A stretch of DNA of 64,000 bases. Source: Pollenia angustigena. Taxonomy: Eukaryota > Arthropoda > Insecta > Diptera > Polleniidae. Under the pieces are notes generated by a model that did no database searches, was not told the DNA's origin, and saw only the letters and a list, made by a program, of their open reading frames with translations. The stretch is taken from assembly GCA_930367215.1 (NCBI GenBank), contig OV884059.1, positions 225,307,803 to 225,371,802 of the forward strand. The letters run 5' to 3'. Below, piece by piece: positions 33,504 to 44,757 of this stretch. The position numbers and the translations under genes are program-made. Every line of letters begins with the position of its first letter. The stretch's first letter is position 1.

Positions 33504-34779
33504 CACGCAAAGAAAAAACATGGTTGTGGTAAACTTATTCTAAGAGCAACATATTATGATAAGAATTATGATTGTACTCACCATATTAAGATTATTATTG
33601 AATTATATTATGACTAAATATACTCGTACTATTACATCATAATATTTTTCCCATAACCATATTATTATTCTGTTAATCATACTAAGTTAAGAAGTAATCA
33701 AATTATTGTCATGTTAATCATAATAAGCTAAGAAATTAATCATATTATTGTCATGTTAATCATAATAAGCTAAGAAGTAATCATACTATCATCATGTTAA
33801 TCATAATAAATTTAGAAGCAATCATATTATGATACAGCCCCTTTCATAACTGTCATAAAAATACAAAATAAATTTGAATATTTTTGAATCGATTTTTGAT
33901 TTTGTGGCTTTATACAATTTTTCTTAATGTTAATCAAAAAGCGGAGTTCAATATAAGGCTTGCAAAAGAGCAAATGAAAAATCTGTGGTTTTCATGGGCA
34001 ACCGCGTGTGTCCATTTTTTCTATTTTAAGATGTTGATGCCATATTGCCTAATTTTGAACGCTCTTTACATTTTTTTGAAAAAAGATGGATCAATTCCGA
34101 TTTTTTAACGGAATAGTTTGATCTAGAATGGTTTTTCGGCTTTCCTGAACAATTTGTTTTAAGACATACGCGGTTGCCCATGAAAACCACAGAAATATCG
34201 CAGCACTTTCATAAAATATAACGAAATCTCTGTATGTTTTGTTGTTGGATTTTACAAAAAAACTTTGATATTTTGCATTTGCACTATAACATCACTAATA
34301 CTTGAATGAACTCCGCTAATATTTTAATTTCTTTAAACTTATTTGTTTTTGGAATTTTATCTTTTAATTGTTTAACCGCTCACAAATAAAAAAAAAACGA
34401 CACAATGTCTTCAAAATTATTTTACAAATGGCGCTAACATAATATGATTAGAGTAAAAATAGTTTGATTGCATCTTTAACATTATATGATAAATGGATAG
34501 AAAGTTATCATGTTATGGCTATTAAATATCATGATATGGTTGTGAGAAATATAATATGTTTAGAAAGTTATCATAATTAAGTTGTTAGAAAAATAAATAT
34601 TTTTCGGTCAACAATACTCAAATTCATAATTGCGATAAGCATTGATATGTTTACAGTAACTATAATATTGTTGATATTAAATAAAAATAACAATTATTTG
34701 TGTACGACAACAATATATTGTTACATTAAACATAGTGTTGTTGCCGTAACCATGCCCAACCATATTTTTTCTCTGCGTG
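33504..34779 (+). mobile_element. TA-type TIR element, copy 1 (tip CACGCAAAGAAAAAACATGG)
   Basis: Inverted tips CACGCAAAGAAAAAACATGG and, complemented, CACGCAGAGAAAAAATATGG. A repeat of about 41 bp containing TTAATCATAATAAG recurs about four times at 33660-33830. It matches copies at 37162-46807 (inverted, split) and 51178-52493. Unlike those copies, it is not flanked by TA here (ATC on the left, CCG on the right). The short open frames inside have no domain. Confidence 0.8.
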
Positions 34780-35085
34780 CCGATACCTACTTAGTATCGA
34801 AAAAAAAGTATCGATACTTACTTGTATCGGTTTGTATAATAAAAGAATAAATAGCAGCATTTAAAAACGTCCTTATTAGTGTTTTAGTACTATACAATAC
34901 AATAAGAACTACGACCAATTTTTAGACCATTCTAGACCAGTTTTAGTTACCACCAAGTTCCAATTTCCTTTCGAAAAATCTTTTTTTTTATCTTAGGAAA
35001 CAAAATTTTATAGAACGTTCAGGATAACAACCTTTTATTTCAGAAATCAACAATGTCACTATGAATTTATTTTAAATGTAAATAT

Positions 35086-36136
35086 GTGTCAGTTTCAGTT
35101 AAAAGGGACCTATGGATGAAAAAAATCGATTTTTTACTTTTTTGGTGATTCTTAAAATAGATAATACGCTCTTTCTAATGCATTACTTTTCTCGTAACTA
35201 AGCTTTAAAATACACTTTTGATAAGAAAAGAAAAATAAAAGATCCCGATATAACAAAATTTTTTGTTATTGATCTAATTTTCTTGAAACTTGCCTTTCGG
35301 GGGTTTTCGGGACGGACGATTATGAATCTGTTATTAGATTTTGAAAATTCAAAATCCAATATAGCGGACTTTTTTTTGTAAAGTTAACAAGTCGATTTTG
35401 ATACATCTGATCGCTTTTATGATTGTAGATTACGGATTTGTTTTAAGATTTTGAAAATTCATAATGGCGAATCCAATATGGCTGACTATTTCCTGAAACA
35501 TTATGGGATTTGCTTGAAACTTGTTACTTAAAGGTTACACGGCGTGAAGCAGAGCCTTAAACTTCGACATTTTGAGTTTGGAGAGTCTGACTTTAGATTC
35601 ATAACCAGCTACCCCGAAAGACCCTGAGTTACGAGTTTCAAATAAATTTAAAGTTTTTAAAAACAAATGCGCCATATTGGGTCCTTCATTTTGAATTTTT
35701 CAAAATTTTATACCATGTTCGTATCCAGCGACCCCGAAAATCCTTAAGTGAGGAGTTTCATGCGATTCCAATAACGTTACAAAAAATAGTCCGCCATATT
35801 GCATACGCCATTTTGAATTTTCAAAATCTTATTGTGACCCCAAAAACAACCAGGTAACGAGTTTCAAGCCATAAAAGCACTAAGTCGTATCAAAATCCAC
35901 TTGTTTCAAATAAATCTTATAACATTACAAAAAATATTCAACCATATTGGATCCGCCATTTTGAAGTTTCAAAATCCAATACCAGATTTATAATCAGCGA
36001 CCCCCAAAACCCCCTTAAAACGGCTTTCGAGCCATAAAACCGTTAAGGCGTTTCAAAATTAACTTGTTTACTTCAAAATCGTTTTTCTCCAAAACTCATT
36101 TTTTGCCCATACGTCCCTTTTAACTGAAACTGACAC
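35086..36136. mobile_element. Kilobase palindromic element (tip GTGTCAGTTTCAG)
   Basis: Inverted ends GTGTCAGTTTCAGTTAAAAG / CTTTTAACTGAAACTGACAC. Inside, a phrase of the form CCATATTGGATCCGCCATTT-TGAATTTTCAAAATC occurs five times, complemented in the left half (near 35340 and 35455) and direct in the right half (near 35670, 35790 and 35945). No coding sequence. TAT occurs at both edges, but the target duplication is not certain. Confidence 0.75.
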
Positions 36137-36199
36137 CTATGTTTTTTTTTGCTGATAAATATAAAATATCCACTAATTGTGAGTCACCTTAACGTCAAG

Positions 36200-36610
36200 T
36201 TTTTTGCGAAGCTTAAATTGACCTTTCTTTGTTTCAGTATTTAACAACTTCTATCATTGAGAGGTACACAATTGAGCAGTGCGTTAAAATTGTTAAAGCC
36301 TTTTATGAAAATGGGCGTTCAATCAAAATGCATTTCGTGCACATCGTGATTTTGTCGGTCAGTATAATCGATCAAATATTTCCACAATCGGGAGAATTGT
36401 GCCAAAATTTCAGCAAACCGGGTCTGTAGGAAATGGGAAAACAAATGTACATGCTCGCTCAGTTAGTTCTGCGGCTGGAGCGTTATCGGGCCGAACTTGA
36501 GGTTGGCCAAGCAATTACCGTGAATGGTGTTCGCTATCGCGAGATGATCACGCACTTCCTATAGCCAGAAATTGAGGAAATGGACCTAGACGATATGTGG
36601 TTTATAGGTG
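36200..36610 (+). pseudogene. mariner-type transposase fragment
   Basis: The leader CTTTCTTTGTTTCAG precedes a frame reading ERYTIEQCVKIVKAFYENGR, then across frameshifts DFVGQYNRSNISTIGRIV and TVNGVRYREMITHFL, and LDDMW with the DDE-domain start at the end. These are the N-terminal HTH region and catalytic-domain start of a mariner-type transposase. A large middle part is deleted and the frame is broken several times. It is related to the minus-strand fragment at 18637-19075. Confidence 0.75.
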
Positions 36611-36904
36611 TTTACTGGTCAAAGGGTTCCTTGATACCGTTACTGCTGCTCCAGCTTTGAAAAATAAGCAAAAATTTAAGATTAATTTCAATACCAAAGT
36701 GAAACCATTACTTCTGACAGATACCGAGTATTTTTTTACCGATACTACTCGGTACTCGGTTGCTAAGTATCGATTATAAAAATACTTGGTACTTATATAA
36801 AAGTATCGAATATGTACTTGTATTTACTCGTGTCGTTTCATCCCTAATAATACTACTGTAATAAACTATATATAACACTGTCAAATTTCGTGAGATGAGT
36901 ACAT

Positions 36905-37150
36905 ACATATTTAGAAAAAAGTCAGTTTTACAAAAAAGTACCTTTTAGAAAAAAGTACCTTTTACAAAAATGTACCTTTTACAAAAAAGTACTTTTTACA
37001 AAAAAGTACCTTTTACAAAAAAGTACCATTTACAAAAAGTACCATTTACAAAAAAGTACCTTTTACAAAAAAGTACCTTTTACAAAACATTTTATTTTAC
37101 AAAGAGTAAATTTTTGCATAAAAGAAGGTTTTTACAAAGTGAAAATTTAC
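36905..37150. repeat. 17-bp minisatellite AAAAAAGTACCTTTTAC
   Basis: About twelve imperfect units in a row. The complement-type unit occurs at 49990-50340 and 58447-58560. The 103-codon frame at 36970 is a by-product of the repeat. The tract is cut on the right by the TA-type element at 37162. Confidence 0.85.
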
Positions 37151-38024
37151 CTCTTAATATACACGCAGAGAAAAAGTATTCTTGGGCATGGTTGCTGAAA
37201 CAACACTATGTTTATTGTAACAATGTATTGTTCTCGTACACAAAAAATTGTTATTTTTATTTAATATCAACAAAATTATAGTTACTGTAAACATATCAAT
37301 GTTTATCGCAATTATAAATTTGAGTATTGTTGACCGAAAAATAATTATTTTTCTTACAACTAAATTATGTTAACTTTCAAAACATATTATATTACTCACA
37401 ACCATATCATGATATTTAATAGCTATGACATGATAACTTGCTAAACATTTATCCTATTATGTTAAAGATGCAATCAAACTATTTTTACTCTAATAATATT
37501 ATGCTAGCGCCATTTGTAAAATAATTTTGAATCAGTTGTGTCGTTTGTTTTATATGTGAGCGGTTAAACAAGATAAATTACCATAAAAATAATAGATGTA
37601 ATGAAATTAAAATAATTTAAATATTATCGGAGTTCAGTATTAGTGATGTAGTAGTGCAAAATATCGTAGTAAAATCCAACACCAAAAGACACAGAGATTT
37701 CGTTTTATTTTTAAAATATCGGAGTAAAATCCAACAACAAAGCACGCAGAGATTTCGTTTTATTTTATCAAAGTGTTCAATATTTTGCATCTACTCCATA
37801 AAAATTTTAATATATTTTGTATTGTTATGACAGTTATTAAAGGACCTGTACCATAAAATTATTGCTTCTTAATTTATTATGATTTACATGATCATAATAT
37901 GATTACTTTTTAGCTTATTATGATTAACATGACAATAAAATGATTAATTTCTTAGCTTATTATGATTAACATGATAATCATATGATTGCTTCTTAATTTA
38001 TTATGATTAACATGACAATAATAT

Positions 38025-38464
38025 TGTTACGTTTTTTCTTTAATAAACGCGTTCGGTTTACTCCCTTTATAATAAACCGTTGAGTTCTTTTAATTGCAAA
38101 TAAAAATAAATACACACACTTATTCAACTTTACAAACTTTATTGAAATTAATTATTTTGTTCACAATTGTTAGTTACGAACAGAACCGTTTTTCAAAACA
38201 GACTAAACTAATTTTACATGAGTCACCCCTTTTTATATTTCATAATTATTTCTAGATTTTTCCTGAACCTTCCAGTAAAAACTATTTATTATGTTCTATA
38301 ACCATTTCTAGAAATTACTGGGAAATTTATATAGGATTATTTTTAAAATAAGAGTTGTGTTGAAAATTATACATGACAATTTTAAGTAACATAAAACTAT
38401 AACTTACAAGATAACTTATAACTATAACTATAAATAATTCTTAGATAAATTTACTTTCGTAACA
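38025..38464 (-). repeat. 3' LTR of the gypsy element
   Basis: 440 bp, over 98 percent like 46187-46627 by eye. The stop of the ORF (38451) lies just inside it. Confidence 0.9.
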
Positions 38465-40769
38465 CTGCCCTCCACTTAAGCCTGTTCGTCCCGAATAGAA
38501 TAGATTCTCCTTTTCCATAATGGGCTAGTCGTTCTAGATGTACCACTTTCATTTTTGATCTTGGGCTCTTATATTTCTGGATTCGATACACCACGTCATT
38601 CAATTTCTTTATTTCTTTATATGGGCCATCCCAATGAGTCTGCAGCTTTGGACATAGTCCTTTCTTTTGTTGCGGATTAAAAAGTAAAACCAACTGGCCT
38701 TCTTTGAGGCCTTCCGAATTTGCCGCTCGATCATATCTGGCTTTCATCTGGTCATTTGATGAATTAACACGCCTTCGTCTTAACTCGTTTTTCTGCTCTT
38801 GGGTAGAGTCATTATTATTCGCTGGTACGGATAGTTCACCAAAGTTGTACTGTTGGACCGGATTTCTGCTTTCTCCAATTAGACCACTGTCTGCAACGCA
38901 CTGTGGGCATGTAATTACGCAATCAATCACGGCTTGCTTGCAACCGATCCAATAGTAGCTTGCTTTTAACTTCTTTATGGTTTTCGTAACGCTTAGATGC
39001 CCACCACCAGTACCTTCGTGGAATTTCTTCACAACTTCACATACTTTAGAAGTCGGTACTACAATAAGGTTTTTAACCGTTTTGCCATCAGTACTTTCCC
39101 ATGTACGGTATAGGCAACCATTTATCATCCGCAGACTACTCCACTGCGCCCAATACGCTTTCATTAGTGGACCGTTCAATTTAATTTCTTCACGAGTCGG
39201 CCTTTCACCTTCTTTTTTAGCCATCATAATTTGCGCTAATAAGGGGTCACTTTTCTGCGCCGTTGACCAGTCTTCGCTGGGTTCCACATCTAATAAGCGA
39301 ATCTCATTTATGCGTTTCTTGTTTTTAGACTCTATACCGTGCTTGCTTTTATGTTTACTGGGCCGTCTTGAATATGTGCTCGCTTTCCCACGTTTTTCAT
39401 CGTTTCTTTGGGAGGACAATTTCTTATGATCACTAGTGACTAGCTGTCTTACAAGGGCTTCACTTCCATTCCCAACGTTAAGGGGTACTTCAAGACCATA
39501 CCAATTCATAATTTGTCGTCCCATGTCTAGACTAATGCCTTGACGAATCATAAAATCTGCTCCAATTATGACCTCGTCCATAATTTCAGCCACAATAAAC
39601 TCATCAAAAACTATCATATCGGCCATTCTTATTTCCACTCTTGCTTTGCCATAGACAATAACAGGCTCTCCCGTAGCTGTTCGCAAGTTTACACCACTTA
39701 GCGGCTCGACAGCTCCCTTGATCAAATCAGCTCTTATAATGGAATGTCCTGCACCAGTGTCGATAGTCAAAATGCGGATTTCACCATTTATGTAACCACA
39801 GGTCGTAATATTTCTGTTACTCGTTTTCACTACTAAATTGATCGTAAGATCTTCAGTTTCCTCTGCACTGCTAGCTCTTCTCAGCTTGAGCGGTGGCTCC
39901 CGTGATGATTGTTGACTTGCTCTTCGTTTGTTCCTTTGCGACGAAGCAGATCTCGATCGTTGTTTGGGTGCTTTGCAGTTTCGCTGAATGTGGCCAATCT
40001 TACCACAATTATAGCATCTTGCCTTGTTTTTACCTTGTTTCTCGCTCAAAGCTCGCAAAACTGCCTCCTTCATGCTTCTCATTTCCTTTAAAATATCTCT
40101 TCCTTCTTCAGCAGCAAAATCAAGTTTCCGCACCATATACGTTTGTGGCCTTGAAATTATCCTTGCGGTTTCTTGTGCTAGGGCAAATGATACCGTTTCT
40201 GCAAATGATGGCTTCTGTGATGCACATACCGCTAGTTTTACATCAGCATCCCGTATACCGTTTACAAATGAATCGATCTTAAAATGATCCAGCAATGGAT
40301 GACTTTCACCTGGATAAGTAAGCTGCACCAAGCGCTCAATCTCTAATGCAAAATCCTGTAGTGTTTCGTTTGCCTTTTGTACTCTTCCCCGTAATTGCAT
40401 TCTGAATATTTCCTTTCTGTGTTCACCACCATACTTGCGCTGCAATGCTACCATAATGTCATCATAATTGTTTCTGCAACTTACTGGTACACTTTCTAGA
40501 ATTTCAGCTGCAGTTCCTTTTAAAGCCAGAATCAGCTCTATGGCTTTTTCTTCATTGTTCCAAGCATTTTTATTGGCAACTGTGTCAAACTGGAACTTAA
40601 ACACATTCAATGGTGAGCTGCCGTCAAAACTTGGAGCTCTTATTCTATTCGAGACTTCTGGAAAAACTCGCACCACTCCCTCTTGGCACTGAAGACTATT
40701 TACTCTTTCTTCCAGATGATGAAGTTTTCCATCAAAATCCGTGACTTGTGTTTTTACTAGAGTTGTCAA
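38451..40769 (-). CDS. Gag-protease plus integrase ends, RT and integrase core missing
   Basis: The 772-codon frame (element part up to 40757) reads, from its N-terminus: the end of a coiled-coil, a Ty3-type capsid region (FDGSSPLNVFKFQFDTVANK about 48), a zinc knuckle CYNCGKIGHIQRNC (about 252-265), an aspartic protease LTIDTGAGHS with the catalytic Asp near residue 337, then directly an integrase HHCC region (HEGTGGGHLSVTKT from about 584 to CPQC about 625), and the integrase C-terminal region LQTHWDGPYKEIKKLNDVVY near 720. The reverse transcriptase, RNase H and integrase catalytic core are absent, yet the frame stays open. The protein could at most supply Gag and protease functions. It is now separated from its start by the hAT at 40758-45500. 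Confidence 0.88.
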   Translation of the reverse strand: MTTLVKTQVTDFDGKLHHLEERVNSLQCQEGVVRVFPEVSNRIRAPSFDGSSPLNVFKFQFDTVANKNAWNNEEKAIELILALKGTAAEILESVPVSCRNNYDDIMVALQRKYGGEHRKEIFRMQLRGRVQKANETLQDFALEIERLVQLTYPGESHPLLDHFKIDSFVNGIRDADVKLAVCASQKPSFAETVSFALAQETARIISRPQTYMVRKLDFAAEEGRDILKEMRSMKEAVLRALSEKQGKNKARCYNCGKIGHIQRNCKAPKQRSRSASSQRNKRRASQQSSREPPLKLRRASSAEETEDLTINLVVKTSNRNITTCGYINGEIRILTIDTGAGHSIIRADLIKGAVEPLSGVNLRTATGEPVIVYGKARVEIRMADMIVFDEFIVAEIMDEVIIGADFMIRQGISLDMGRQIMNWYGLEVPLNVGNGSEALVRQLVTSDHKKLSSQRNDEKRGKASTYSRRPSKHKSKHGIESKNKKRINEIRLLDVEPSEDWSTAQKSDPLLAQIMMAKKEGERPTREEIKLNGPLMKAYWAQWSSLRMINGCLYRTWESTDGKTVKNLIVVPTSKVCEVVKKFHEGTGGGHLSVTKTIKKLKASYYWIGCKQAVIDCVITCPQCVADSGLIGESRNPVQQYNFGELSVPANNNDSTQEQKNELRRRRVNSSNDQMKARYDRAANSEGLKEGQLVLLFNPQQKKGLCPKLQTHWDGPYKEIKKLNDVVYRIQKYKSPRSKMKVVHLERLAHYGKGESILFGTNRLKWRAVLRK

Positions 40770-41259
40770 TTATTCGCCTTTCAGCTTTGTTCGAATAATT
40801 CAAATAATTGTTTTTGTTCTTTCGATCAAACGATTTAATCTGTAAAATTATTCGATTAATCGATGAGAATAACGATTAAAAGAATTATTTAAAAAAAAGG
40901 CATATTTTTCGGTCCATTAATTTATAACTATGGAAAATCTTTAATTTTCTTTATTTTTTCTCAAATACTCTATGACTTCTTTTTATGATGCGTACAACTT
41001 TTCATTTTAACTCGATATCGTTGTATTACTTAAAGGAATCGTAAAATCCCTAATTCTTAAATAATCTGATACATCTTTGGATTTTCGAAAGGCGTTTGCA
41101 GACCTTCTATCTTCAGCCAAACTTCTGCGTACAATTTTGTCTATAGAACAACCGCTGTCCCTCTTTATTTATTTTGCCATTGGGACAAGTTCTGCATTTA
41201 TTGATGTCGTTGGATTATATTCTACTACATCGTTTTCAATGGTAATATTGTGCCACTTA

Positions 41260-41730
41260 TACTATGTTCACACTTGGGTTCTTTAAGCATCTCGAACGTG
41301 ATTAACTCTAACCACATCAAAATCGAGATAATTAACCACATACTGAAGTGACTAAAACTAAATCACTTCATTAATCACATCGAATGCTCTGAACATACTT
41401 CAAACTGAGTATAATATAGAATCGGTCATCATGAACGTACCCCTCACGTGTACAACCAACCACGATTTCTTCTTAATGTTTTTATTTTTCCTTAAATAAT
41501 TCATAAATTTTCATAATTCCAACATTGATATGTTTAAAATAACCTTCTGATAACTTTATTAAATAATTTTTATCCATTTTTAATACTTTAAAGAAATATA
41601 AATCTGTTTATTGCGTTATTTTCTTAATCAACTTTCATCTTAATCATCTCAAATGTAATGTGAACGGCTCTGATTAACTTAATCAACATTTCGCTTAAAC
41701 GTGTTTAAAAACCCGAGTGTGAACTTAGCA
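41260..41730. mobile_element. 471-bp MITE with TTA duplication
   Basis: TTA flanks it (41257-41259 and 41731-41733). Tips TACTATGTTCACACTTGGG and, complemented, TGCTAAGTTCACACTCGGG. The related hAT copy 1 keeps the empty site (minus strand near 17465-17455). Confidence 0.78.
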
Positions 41731-42350
41731 TTACACAAATAGCAAAGGTATATATAACTTTAAATATATATATACATATATAATATGTATAATTCCAATA
41801 TTTTCTACTTTAATGTGTGATTTATATAGATCAATTCTTTATTTTTTAGCTTATTGTTTATTTCTTAGTTTTTCGCCCGAGAGTGAAAGATCCCATTTCT
41901 TGAAAATTTTAACGTTTGATTTAAAAAGAATACAGCTGTTACAATTGTTTGTCAAAGATTTGTTTAATAAGAACATAAAATATATTTTTGAAATATATAC
42001 ATACTATGAATCAGTGTTCGAAAATAAACAGTACATTATTTAACGTTCGGCTCACACACCCAGGAACGATATCTATTTTTTAGTGATTGTGTAGACATAC
42101 ACAACCCTTAATACCGTTCGTAACTATTTTTAAGAAAGAACCGAACATTATATCGGTTCTTCGTTAAAAAACAGAACAATTGTAGTGATACTGTAGACAA
42201 ACATTATAAATAATCAGTGTTGTGGTTATTTTGTTGAACTATCCATGGTTTTTAACCCAAATTTTCATAATTAGGCTCAAGTTCATCAAATTTAATTTTC
42301 ATTAAATTATCTTCATGAAGAAAGGAATTTTACAAACATGAAAATTAATT

Positions 42351-44757
42351 AAAATTTTTAATATTTTTAATTAGGCTTAAGTTCATGAAATTTAATTTTT
42401 ATTAAATTATTTTTGTGAAGAAAGGAATTTTACAACATGAAAATTGATATTGATAATCTTTCATTCTTGACGTGGCTCGGGCTCGAACCCTGGCCGGCAG
42501 GTTACCATGACATGTTTCGATCGCAACCACTCGATCTCCTCAGATGGATTTGCCGTCTTACACTCGCAGCCATCGACGACTGCTGACGTCACTAGTCAAA
42601 CATCAATCCTTAAACCAAATTGTATTTTAACATTTGGTAGATCGAAATTTGCTTTCCTGAATGATTATCCATTTTAATCGATTTTACATGTTATTTCCTT
42701 TACTTCTGTTTTTTCGTACTTTCGTCAAGAATTTTTCTTGAAGTCCAAGTACATTTTTTGTTTTTTCACTTTGTCTTTCTCTTTTCTGTTGACCTTTTTC
42801 AGCACAACTTGAAGGACAAATGTACACATAGAGCTCGTGCCTTAGCTTTAACAATAATTAGTATTGTGGTTATTTTGTTGAACTATTTATGGTTTTTAAT
42901 CCAAATTTTTAATATTTTTAATTAGGCTTAAGTTCATGAAATTTAATTTTTATTAAATTATTTTTGTGAAGAAAGGAATTTTACAACATGAAAATTGATA
43001 TTGATAATCTTTCATTCTTGACGTGGCTCGGGCTCGAACCCTGGCCGGCAGGTTACCATGACATGTTTCGATCGCAACCACTCGATCTCCTCAGATGGAT
43101 TTGCCGTCTTACACTCGCAGCCATCGACGACTGCTGACGTCACTAGTCAAACATCAATCCTTAAACCAAATTGTATTTTAACATTTGGTAGATCGAAATT
43201 TGCTTTCCTGAATGATTATCCATTTTAATCGATTTTACATGTTATTTCCTTTACTTCTGTTTTTTCGTACTTTCGTCAAGAATTTTTCTTGAAGTCCAAG
43301 TACATTTTTTGTTTTTTCACTTTGTCTTTCTCTTTTCTGTTGACCTTTTTCAGCACAACTTGAAGGACAAATGTACACATAGAGCTCGTGCCTTAGCTTT
43401 AACAATAATTAGTATTGTGGTTATTTTGTTGAACTATTTATGGTTTTTAATCCAAATTTTTAATATTTTTAATTAGGCTTAAGTTCATGAAATTTAATTT
43501 TTATTAAATTATTTTTGTGAAGAAAGGAATTTTACAACATGAAAATTGATATTGATAATCTTTCATTCTTGACGTGGCTCGGGCTCGAACCCTGGCCGGC
43601 AGGTTACCATGACATGTTTCGATCGCAACCACTCGATCTCCTCAGATGGATTTGCCGTCTTACACTCGCAGCCATCGACGACTGCTGACGTCACTAGTCA
43701 AACATCAATCCTTAAACCAAATTGTATTTTAACATTTGGTAGATCGAAATTTGCTTTCCTGAATGATTATCCATTTTAATCGATTTTACATGTTATTTCC
43801 TTTACTTCTGTTTTTTCGTACTTTCGTCAAGAATTTTTCTTGAAGTCCAAGTACATTTTTTGTTTTTTCACTTTGTCTTTCTCTTTTCTGTTGACCTTTT
43901 TCAGCACAACTTGAAGGACAAATGTACACATAGAGCTCGTGCCTTAGCTTTAACAATAATTAGTATTGTGGTTATTTTGTTGAACTATTTATGGTTTTTA
44001 ATCCAAATTTTTAATATTTTTAATTAGGCTTAAGTTCATGAAATTTAATTTTTATTAAATTATTTTTGTGAAGAAAGGAATTTTACAACATGAAAATTGA
44101 TATTGATAATCTTTCATTCTTGACGTGGCTCGGGCTCGAACCCTGGCCGGCAGGTTACCATGACATGTTTCGATCGCAACCACTCGATCTCCTCAGATGG
44201 ATTTGCCGTCTTACACTCGCAGCCATCGACGACTGCTGACGTCACTAGTCAAACATCAATCCTTAAACCAAATTGTATTTTAACATTTGGTAGATCGAAA
44301 TTTGCTTTCCTGAATGATTATCCATTTTAATCGATTTTACATGTTATTTCCTTTACTTCTGTTTTTTCGTACTTTCGTCAAGAATTTTTCTTGAAGTCCA
44401 AGTACATTTTTTGTTTTTTCACTTTGTCTTTCTCTTTTCTGTTGACCTTTTTCAGCACAACTTGAAGGACAAATGTACACATAGAGCTCGTGCCTTAGCT
44501 TTAACAATAATTAGTATTGTGGTTATTTTGTTGAACTATTTATGGTTTTTAATCCAAATTTTTAATATTTTTAATTAGGCTTAAGTTCATGAAATTTAAT
44601 TTTTATTAAATTATTTTTGTGAAGAAAGGAATTTTACAACATGAAAATTGATATTGATAATCTTTCATTCTTGACGTGGCTGGGGCTCGAACCCCGGCCG
44701 GCAGGTTACCATGACATGTTTCGATCGCAACCACTCGATCTCCTCAGATGGATTTGC
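42351..44757. repeat. 551-bp tandem repeat array, about 4.4 units
   Basis: The landmark GACGTGGCTCGGG starts at 42469, 43020, 43571, 44122 and 44673: the period is exactly 551 bp. The units look almost identical; the last has CTGGGGCTCGAACCCCGG instead of CTCGGGCTCGAACCCTGG. Each unit carries a divergent copy of the outer left arm, a palindrome TGACGTCA, and on the minus strand a tRNA-like box GGGTTCGAGCCC. Confidence 0.95.
42476..42550 (-). promoter_or_regulatory. tRNA-like (pol III A/B box) region in each 551-bp unit
   Basis: On the minus strand, GAGATCGAGTGGTTGCG is followed about 35 bp later by GGGTTCGAGCCC, close to a B box (GGTTCGANTCC). The arms do not fold into a proper tRNA, so it is more like the head of a tRNA-derived SINE. 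It repeats every 551 bp. Confidence 0.4.

Larger units (their letters stand above)
33437..36846. mobile_element. hAT element (tip TAGGGATGAAA) with nested insertions
   Basis: Tips TAGGGATGAAAAGATAC and, complemented, TAGGGATGAAACGACAC are flanked by AAAATACT (33429-33436) and ATAATACT (36847-36854), 7 of 8 matching. Both ends carry clustered GTATCGATAC/AGTATCG motifs (33450-33500, 34780-34835, 36720-36830). It contains a TA-type element (33504-34779), a 1-kb palindromic element (35086-36136) and a mariner fragment. No hAT transposase is visible. Confidence 0.78.

Noticed and set aside
36970..37281. 103-codon frame of FTKKYLLQKST-type repeats
   Set aside because: It is the 17-bp minisatellite read in one frame, running into the end of a TIR element.
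42476..42550. A real tRNA gene on the minus strand
   Set aside because: There is a B-box-like GGGTTCGAGCCC, but the T stem and acceptor stem do not pair properly; at best a tRNA-derived relic.
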